NCBI GenBank assembly: GCA_014379355.1
Contig: JACMLX010000056.1
Location: forward strand, 1 to 40,330
Length of the DNA stretch: 40,330 bases
Direction of reading: 5' to 3'
Source of the DNA: Gemmatimonadaceae bacterium
Lineage (GTDB): Bacteria > Gemmatimonadota > Gemmatimonadetes > Gemmatimonadales > Gemmatimonadaceae
A model generated the notes under the pieces. That model worked only from the letters and a program-made list of their open reading frames with translations. It was not told where the DNA came from and made no database searches. Numbering within the stretch: the first letter of the stretch is position 1; each line of letters starts with the position of its first letter. The translations under genes and the position numbers were made by a program. Below are positions 34,763 to 40,330 of the stretch, in pieces.

Positions 34763-35078
34763 CGTCGCACACTTTTCGCGCGGAGCTCGCGATGAACCAA
34801 AGGCCTTGTGAGCAGCAACGGCAACAGCAACAGTTTTCACGCGGGGACGCGGAGGCGCGGGGACTTCTACAGCGAACGTTCTTGCTTTGCAACAGCCACA
34901 ACCATTTCTCTGTGCGCGAATATCAGCCTCGCACACGACCGCAAATTAAAGACGACGCTATTGCCCGTCTCCGCGCCCCCGCAGCTCTGCGCGAACACTG
35001 TTACAGTTGCCGTTGACCTTACAGCGCGTTTGCCCGTCCTCGCGCCCCTCGCGAACCCCGCGTGAAAAGTGTCGCGAT
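34763..35078. repeat. Palindromic intergenic element B, copy 4
   Basis: CGCACACTTTTCGCGCGG on the left faces CCGCGTGAAAAGTGTCGCG on the right. A second, inner pair is CACGCGGGGACGCGGAGGCG at about 34837 and the complementary-looking CTCCGCGCCCCCGCAG near 34969. It occupies nearly the whole 366-bp gap between the fumarylacetoacetase start and the next gene's stop. Nothing else is seen in that gap. Confidence 0.7.
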
Positions 35079-35086
35079 GGCAGCCC

Positions 35087-36010
35087 TCACGCCGAAACGC
35101 GCGCAGACCCAGCGAGTAGCGCGCCGAGCTCCTCGACCGGCTCGAGAAACGAACACGACCCGAATGCAACGACCGAGGACCTCCTCGCCTCAGCAACCGC
35201 CGAAGCGCTCACCGAAATCCCCGCCACAACCACCCCGTCCGACGCAAATGCAAGGGACGCAGGATCCGTCGCGAGCAGAATTACCACGGCCTCATCATCC
35301 GACGCACCAGCGCGAACAGCTGCAGCTGCGAGAAACACGTTGAGATACCCGTACATCGTCCCACGAACAGCATCAGGCGCATACGTCAGCCGATATTCCC
35401 CACGCAACGGATGATGCAGACCGGCCGTGGCTTTTGCCGTCACGCCCGTCTCGACGCATCGTCGGAGGAACCGGATGATCTCGTGCGGCGTCGGAAACGC
35501 ATCACGCGTCACACCCCCGGTACGGATCTTGGCGCGCACGTGCGCAGACTTGACCGCCTGCAGCAGTGCCAGCGGATCCTCACGATGTGGCAGCTCGCAA
35601 TAGAGCAGCACATCGTCCGGCATCGCCGCCGCGGTCGCCAGCACCGCATCAGGCGTCGCGGTGCGCCCTTCCGCCACATCGATGCGCACACCGAATGGTT
35701 CTGCCGCATTGAATGCGCTGATCTGCTCCGCCTCGCGCGAGAACTCGCCGGAGAGCAGCGCGCTCAGTCGCGCGCCGGACCACGCGGATCGTTCCGCCGC
35801 GGTGAGCGTGCCGACCGCAGCGCTCCATTCGTCGAGTCGCGACACCGGCACCACGAACCGGCCCAGCATCCAGGCATCGTCACTCGCGCGATAGTGCGCG
35901 TAGTTCGCCACGGCCGTCGACATGTCCAGCGCCGCAGGTGGAAACAGGCCGGCGTAGTCCACCAAACCGGTGACGAGCGCGCGGACGGCTCCACCAACTT
36001 GCAGTATCAC
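35087..36010 (-). CDS. Conserved hypothetical protein (about 307 aa)
   Basis: The frame is open from 36097, but a palindromic repeat lies over 36037-36115, so I start at GTG 36010, shortly before the first family-like block RALVTGLVDYAGLFPPAALD. Other blocks are WMLGRFVVPVSRLDEW, KIRTGGVTRDAFPT, VTAKATAGLHHPLRGEYRLTY and MYGYLNVFLAAAAVRAG. The alternation of strands and helices and the phosphate-loop-like RTGG hint at a barrel-type alpha/beta fold, but I know no assigned function. Soluble; no signal peptide. It is upstream of fumarylacetoacetase on the same strand, separated by a repeat, so a shared pathway is possible but unproven. Confidence 0.75.
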   Translation of the reverse strand: MILQVGGAVRALVTGLVDYAGLFPPAALDMSTAVANYAHYRASDDAWMLGRFVVPVSRLDEWSAAVGTLTAAERSAWSGARLSALLSGEFSREAEQISAFNAAEPFGVRIDVAEGRTATPDAVLATAAAMPDDVLLYCELPHREDPLALLQAVKSAHVRAKIRTGGVTRDAFPTPHEIIRFLRRCVETGVTAKATAGLHHPLRGEYRLTYAPDAVRGTMYGYLNVFLAAAAVRAGASDDEAVVILLATDPASLAFASDGVVVAGISVSASAVAEARRSSVVAFGSCSFLEPVEELGALLAGSARVSA

Positions 36011-36036
36011 GTAACGTCCAGCGTCAACCCGACGGA

Positions 36037-36115
36037 TTTTCGCGACTGGCAAGGCGGAGACCGGAGCAATACCGCGAGGTATTGCGAGGATCGACAACGC
36101 CGCCAGGCGCGAAAA
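36037..36115. repeat. Hairpin element C, copy 1
   Basis: A ~79-nt imperfect palindrome runs from TTTTCGCG to CGCGAAAA. Nested stems are CTGGC/GCCAG, GGCG/CGCC and the central AGCAATACC/GGTATTGC with a GCGA loop. The unpaired segments GAGACC and GAGGATCGACAA are identical to those of copy 2 at 39337-39464. It sits between two minus-strand genes, in the same orientation relative to them as copy 2. Confidence 0.75.
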
Positions 36116-36127
36116 GACAAGGGTTCA

Positions 36128-36613
36128 TCACACCGCTTCGGGACGCACTTGGCTATATGACTCAGTCGCATGGCGCAGCGCGAGCAGGGCCGACGCCTCG
36201 AGCTCGAAGTCGAGCGCCAGCTCGCCGAATCGGCCCGCGTCCGGCGCGTCGAGATTCTTCGACGCCACGTCGGTGCCGCTGTGCCGGCGTGCGAACTCGC
36301 GCGACGCCATCCAGACCGCGTTCGCCTTGCGCCACCAGGCTTCGTCAGCGCCCTCGACCTTCAGCGACGACGACGACTTCTCGTAACTCTCGAGCATGGT
36401 CGCGAGTGCGTCGATCGATTGACGCGCCGCCGTCTGCGCGAGGCGTTTTTCCGTCTGGCCACAACTCAGCTTGCCGAGGTGTGCGCAGCGGTCCTGCTGG
36501 CGAATGCACTCGGTTGCGGTGCGGAACAGGCCATCGGCCTTTGCACGCAACAGATCGACCGTGGTGACGTTCGGGTCGATGGCAGGAGTCTCGAGCGTGG
36601 GTCGCTGCAGCAT
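36128..36613 (-). CDS. Hypothetical helical protein (161 aa)
   Basis: Starts at ATG 36613; the frame extends 18 codons further up, but that part is His/Pro-rich and unlikely. The protein looks almost entirely alpha-helical and soluble: VTTVDLLRAKADGLFRTATE, QDRCAHLGKLSCGQTEKRLA, SIDALATMLESYEKSSSSLK, EAWWRKANAVWMASREFARR, GELALDFELEASALLALRHA. There are cysteines near residues 36, 43 and 51 but no clear metal-binding pattern. No family recognised. It lies downstream of mutS on the same strand, about 108 bp away. Confidence 0.6.
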   Translation of the reverse strand: MLQRPTLETPAIDPNVTTVDLLRAKADGLFRTATECIRQQDRCAHLGKLSCGQTEKRLAQTAARQSIDALATMLESYEKSSSSLKVEGADEAWWRKANAVWMASREFARRHSGTDVASKNLDAPDAGRFGELALDFELEASALLALRHATESYSQVRPEAV

Positions 36614-36721
36614 GGTCGGATGAGTCGGAGGGAGCGGCGCAGCAGAGTGTCGCAGCGCTCCGTGCAAATCTAGAGCGGTGCAGTGGGTCGGTGCACCGTC
36701 AATGGACGGGGCATGCGAGCG

Positions 36722-39334
36722 TCAGCCCTGCTTCGCCTGCGCTGCAAGGTCGGACAGTCGCGCGATCGCTTCGATGGGCGTGAGTGTGTTCACATCGATC
36801 GCGCGCAGTGCGACCACCAGCGGGTGCGCTTCGACCACCGACGGCAGGAAGAGCTCCGTCTGCTCGGAATCGCGTGTCCGACCCGGACTCGTGCGACGCG
36901 CCGGCTGATCCGCTTCGAGCGTCGCCAGCACCTCCTTCGCGCGCGTCAGCACCGACGCCGGCAGCCCCGCCAGCCGACCGACCTCGATGCCGTAGCTGCG
37001 ACTCGCACCACCAGGCTTGAGTCGATGCAGGAACAGCACATCGTCGCCGACTTCGCGCACATCGACCGTCCAGTTGCGCGCCGCCTGCAGTGTGTCGGCG
37101 AGCTGCGTCAGCTCGTGATAGTGCGTGGCGAACACCGCTTTGCAGCCGATGCGGTCGTGCAGATGCTCCGTCACGCTCCACGCGATGCTCACGCCATCGA
37201 ATGTGCTCGTCCCTCGTCCTATCTCATCGAGCAGCACCAGGCTGCGTGCAGTCGCGGTGTGCAGGATCGCGCTCGTCTCGCTCATCTCGACCATGAACGT
37301 CGACTGTCCGCGCGCGAGGTTGTCGCTGGCGCCGACGCGGGTGAAGATGCGATCGACGATGCCTTGCGTCACCGCACGCGCCGGCACGAAGCTCCCGACC
37401 TGCGCGAGCAGCGCGATCAGGCCGATCTGGCGCAGCGTCGTGCTCTTGCCCGCCATGTTCGGACCCGTGAGCACGATGAGGCGCGCGTCGTCGGTGAGTG
37501 TGACATCGTTCGGGATGAACTGATCGCGTGGCATCATCCGCTCGACCACGGGATGACGTCCGCCATCGACATGCAGCGCGAACCCATCCGTCATCTGCGG
37601 CCGCACGTAGCCCTCGCGCGCTGCAACGTCGGCGAATGCCGCCAGCACATCCAGCTCCGCGATGCGTCGTGCGATGCGCTGCAGTCGTTCCACGTCACGC
37701 GCGACACCGGAGCGCAGCGCCTCGAAGCGTTCACGCTCGCGCGAGTCGATCCGTTCCGCCGCGGTCAGCACCCGCTCCTCGAATTCCTTGAGTGCCGGCG
37801 TGATGTACCGCTCACCGCCCGTCAGCGTCTGGCGCCGCTGATAATCAGCCGGCACGGCCAGGCGATTCGCGTTGCTGATCTCGATGTAGTAGCCGAACAC
37901 GCGATTGTAGCCGACCTTGAGCGAGCTGATGCCCGTGCGCGCACGTTCATCAGCCTGCAATGACGCGATCGCATCGCGACCGCCGTCGCGCAGCGCACGC
38001 AGGGTGTCCAGCTCCTCGTCCACACCGGGCGCGATCGTCGGCTCGTCACCGATCATCAGTGGCGGACGCTCGACGAGTTCAGCACGCATGCGTGTCGCGA
38101 GATCGGCCGCATCGTCCCAGCCATCGAGCACCGCCGTCACACGTCCCGCGTCGGCGCCCGGCAACACGCCGTCGCGCAACAGCGCCTCGAGCGCGCCGCG
38201 CACCGACGGCAATCGGTGCAGCGAATCACCGAGTGCGCGCACTTCGCGCGGTGTGGCGCGTGATGCCGCGACCTTTCCGGCGAGACGTTCCACATCACGC
38301 ACACCATCGAGTGCATCACGCAGTGCAGCGCGCCCGACGCCGTCGCCCACGAACAGGCTCACCGCATCGTGACGCGCTTCGATCGCGGCGCGCGATGTCA
38401 GCGGCGCCAGCAACCACTGACGCAGCAGGCGCGCACCCATCGGTGTCTGCGTCGCATCCAGCACTTCGAGCACCGTGCCTTCGGTGCCACCACCACGCAG
38501 GCTCTCGACCAGTTCGAGATTGCGCCGCGTCATGTCATCCAGCGGCATCACACCATCGGCAGCATCCATCACCGGCCGCATCAAGTGCGGCACGCCGGCC
38601 GGCTGCAATTCGCGCAGGTAGCGCAGGAGCGCACCCGCTGCCGCAAGCGCCGCTGTCGAAGCCGGGCCAAGTGCGAAACCTTCGAGCGAGTGCACCCCGA
38701 AACGACGCGTCAGGTCTTCGACCGCCCACCCGGAATCGAAAGTCCACGCATCGCGACGCGTGAACATCACACCATCGAGCGCCGGCGGCGTATCGCCATC
38801 GACGAGCACCAGCTCGCGTGGCGCGAGTCGGCCGAGCAATGCCGGCAACTCTGTGGCCGAGCGCACCGCGAGGCGGAATTCGCCCGTCGAGAGATCGATC
38901 GCCGCGACTCCGTGTTCACTGCCGCTGTGGTGCAGCGCGCAGAGGAAGTTGTTGCGCGCACCGTCCAGCAGGTCGTCCGCGAACACCGCGCCCGGCGTGA
39001 TCGTCTCCACCACTTCGCGCCGCACGATGCCTTTCGCGAGTTTCGGATCCTCGACCTGCTCGCAGATCGCGACCCGGAATCCCTGGCTCACCAGGCGTCG
39101 CACGTATTCCGCGACGGCACGCACCGGCACACCGGCCAGCGGCACTTCCGTCGCGCCACCGTTGTTGCGCGCAGTGAGCGTGAGGCCGAGTGCACGCGCG
39201 CCGACTTGCGCGTCCTCGTAGAACATCTCGTAGAAGTCGCCCATCCGGAACAGCAGAATCGCATCCTGATGGCGACTCTTCACGTCCCGGTACTGCTGCA
39301 TCAGGGGCGTTGACGCTCCCGCGTGTTGGCCCAC
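36722..39334 (-). CDS. mutS: DNA mismatch repair protein MutS
   Basis: Recognises base mismatches and small loops and starts mismatch repair with MutL. The 870 residues cover the whole family. The mismatch-reading motif FRMGDFYEMFYEDA has Phe34 and Glu36; the connector, lever and clamp regions follow. The ATPase has the Walker A GPNMAGKST near residue 621, the STFMVEM motif, the Walker B LVLLDEIGRGTSTFDG and the signature ATHYHELT. The C-terminus retains a short beta-clamp/tetramer-type tail. The frame's GTG at 39334 is only 3 bp from a 128-bp palindrome and has no ribosome-binding site; the ATG at 39301 (MQQYRDVK) is a plausible alternative start that keeps all motifs. mutL is not in the window. 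Confidence 0.97.
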   Translation of the reverse strand: MGQHAGASTPLMQQYRDVKSRHQDAILLFRMGDFYEMFYEDAQVGARALGLTLTARNNGGATEVPLAGVPVRAVAEYVRRLVSQGFRVAICEQVEDPKLAKGIVRREVVETITPGAVFADDLLDGARNNFLCALHHSGSEHGVAAIDLSTGEFRLAVRSATELPALLGRLAPRELVLVDGDTPPALDGVMFTRRDAWTFDSGWAVEDLTRRFGVHSLEGFALGPASTAALAAAGALLRYLRELQPAGVPHLMRPVMDAADGVMPLDDMTRRNLELVESLRGGGTEGTVLEVLDATQTPMGARLLRQWLLAPLTSRAAIEARHDAVSLFVGDGVGRAALRDALDGVRDVERLAGKVAASRATPREVRALGDSLHRLPSVRGALEALLRDGVLPGADAGRVTAVLDGWDDAADLATRMRAELVERPPLMIGDEPTIAPGVDEELDTLRALRDGGRDAIASLQADERARTGISSLKVGYNRVFGYYIEISNANRLAVPADYQRRQTLTGGERYITPALKEFEERVLTAAERIDSRERERFEALRSGVARDVERLQRIARRIAELDVLAAFADVAAREGYVRPQMTDGFALHVDGGRHPVVERMMPRDQFIPNDVTLTDDARLIVLTGPNMAGKSTTLRQIGLIALLAQVGSFVPARAVTQGIVDRIFTRVGASDNLARGQSTFMVEMSETSAILHTATARSLVLLDEIGRGTSTFDGVSIAWSVTEHLHDRIGCKAVFATHYHELTQLADTLQAARNWTVDVREVGDDVLFLHRLKPGGASRSYGIEVGRLAGLPASVLTRAKEVLATLEADQPARRTSPGRTRDSEQTELFLPSVVEAHPLVVALRAIDVNTLTPIEAIARLSDLAAQAKQG

Positions 39335-39336
39335 GG

Positions 39337-39464
39337 ATTACTGCCGAAATGAAGTCGATGAGTTGTCGACTCCGGCAAGGCGGAGACCGCAGCAATACCT
39401 GTCGGTATTGCGAGGATCGACAACGCGGCCGGTGGCGACAAGGCGCGAGTTCATCGGCAGTAAT
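39337..39464. repeat. Hairpin element C, copy 2, directly before mutS
   Basis: The 128-bp palindrome has outer arms ATTACTGCCGA and TCGGCAGTAAT and an inner hairpin closely matching copy 1: GTCG.../...CGAC, CCGGC/GCCGG and AGCAATACC/GGTATTGC with a TGTC loop. It lies between the SPOR gene stop and the mutS start, so if both are transcribed together it forms a large hairpin in the mutS leader. Confidence 0.75.
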
Positions 39465-39496
39465 GCGTGGGACACCACGCGAAACTCAACTGACGT

Positions 39497-40330
39497 TCAT
39501 GGTGTGGGTCCGAGCGGCACGACGATCGCCTGCATCCCCGGCTTCTTCCACATCGTCATCGCCGCTTCCGCCTCGGCGCGCGTCACGAAGCGACCGGCGC
39601 GAACACGGAACGGCGCCACCGCGCCCTCCACGCGCGCCGCGATCCCGCGCTCGCGCAGCAGACCCGCATATTGATCGGCACCCGGCTTGTCGTTGTACGC
39701 CGCGAACTGCACACCGAAGCGCCCCGCCGACGTCGAACGCGGCGTGCTCGTCGTGTCGACACGCGGTGTGGAAGTTGTCGCTGGCTTCGGCGCCGGTGCG
39801 GAATCACGCCGTGCGACCACTGGCTTCGGAGTCGGCGCCGTATCCCGCCGTGCCGCAACTGGCTTCGGCGGCGCCACCGTATCGCGACGTACGACCGGCG
39901 CCGGCGGCTTCGCAGTGGTCGCTGTATCACGCCGCACAACGACTGGCCTCGGCGTTGCCGCCGTATCCCGCCGTACCGCCGGCGGCTTCGGAGTCGGGGC
40001 GGTATCGCGCCGCACCACGACCGGCGTTGGTGCCGTGTCGCGACGCACGGCCGGCGGCGTGGACGTCGTATCGCGACGCGCAACCACAGCTGGCTTCGGC
40101 GTCGGCACCGTATCACGACGCACCTCCGGTGCAACCGGCTTTGGTGGCGTTGACGTATCGCGCCTCACCACCGCGACCGGCTTCGGCGGGGCCGTATCGC
40201 GATGCACGACCGTCGTCGCCGGCGCGGTGCGCAACACACTGTCCCGACGCGCCGTGGCCGCACGCTGCGCCGCCGCGATCGAATCGCGACGTGTCATCCG
40301 CTTCGTCGGTACCGCCGCCACCGCCACCAC
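39497..40330 (-). CDS. SPOR-domain protein with R-R-D-T/Pro repeats (5' end outside window)
   Basis: The frame is open to the window edge; 277 or more C-terminal residues are visible, and no start can be assigned. Residues ~40-200 are about eleven repeats of 11-14 residues around RRDTAPTPKP, an extended, basic, proline-rich linker. The last ~75 residues (GRFGVQFAAYNDKPGADQYA to MWKKPGMQAIVVPLG) are a SPOR domain, which binds septal peptidoglycan lacking stem peptides. A signal peptide or membrane anchor probably lies beyond the edge. Role inferred as envelope or cell-division associated; whether it is co-transcribed with mutS is unclear. Confidence 0.9.
   Translation of the reverse strand: MVAVAAVPTKRMTRRDSIAAAQRAATARRDSVLRTAPATTVVHRDTAPPKPVAVVRRDTSTPPKPVAPEVRRDTVPTPKPAVVARRDTTSTPPAVRRDTAPTPVVVRRDTAPTPKPPAVRRDTAATPRPVVVRRDTATTAKPPAPVVRRDTVAPPKPVAARRDTAPTPKPVVARRDSAPAPKPATTSTPRVDTTSTPRSTSAGRFGVQFAAYNDKPGADQYAGLLRERGIAARVEGAVAPFRVRAGRFVTRAEAEAAMTMWKKPGMQAIVVPLGPTP

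Overview
The window reads as a GC-rich chromosomal segment of an environmental bacterium. I infer Gemmatimonadota (Gemmatimonas-like), mainly from style: very high GC, a secreted SPOR protein made of R-R-D-T/proline repeats, a rhomboid with a C-terminal DUF6576-like tail, and hairpin-rich intergenic repeats. No rRNA or other decisive marker is present, so this placement is tentative.

Region 1 (1-21627, all minus strand) is one tightly coupled operon of six genes, each overlapping the next by 4 or 11 bp. In transcription order the products are a 213-residue protein, a giant 3350-residue protein with a DUF6603-type region and a Lys/Arg-rich tail, a 678-residue protein with a basic C-terminus, a 328-residue protein, a 1289-residue protein, and an Asp-box beta-propeller protein of more than 1355 residues. 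The last begins with a histone-H1-like lysine/alanine tail and, at the window edge, runs in frame into what looks like the voltage-sensor part (S2-S4) of a potassium channel. No product has a recognisable signal peptide or an ordinary enzyme signature. This is the best candidate here for an undescribed system: a set of giant proteins probably made together and assembled as a complex. Upstream are an 11-bp-period direct repeat, a possible extracytoplasmic-sigma-type promoter, and a small membrane protein gene.

Region 2 (22.1-27.8 kb) is a mosaic of small genes: a DUF4407 coiled-coil membrane protein with an overlapping membrane partner, both bracketed by same-orientation copies of a ~380-bp terminal-inverted-repeat element; an outer-membrane beta-barrel with its own terminator; a DUF3072 protein; a fragment resembling a DUF234-type nuclease domain; and a lipoprotein.

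Region 3 (27.9-40.3 kb) is housekeeping, all minus: tRNA-Phe with promoter and terminator, queF, a rhomboid protease, cystathionine beta-synthase followed by D-Ala-D-Ala ligase, fumarylacetoacetase, two unknown proteins, mutS, and a 5'-truncated SPOR protein. The gaps are filled by palindromic repeats of two kinds: CTTTTC-RCGCGGGG-armed elements, and a smaller hairpin family present twice.
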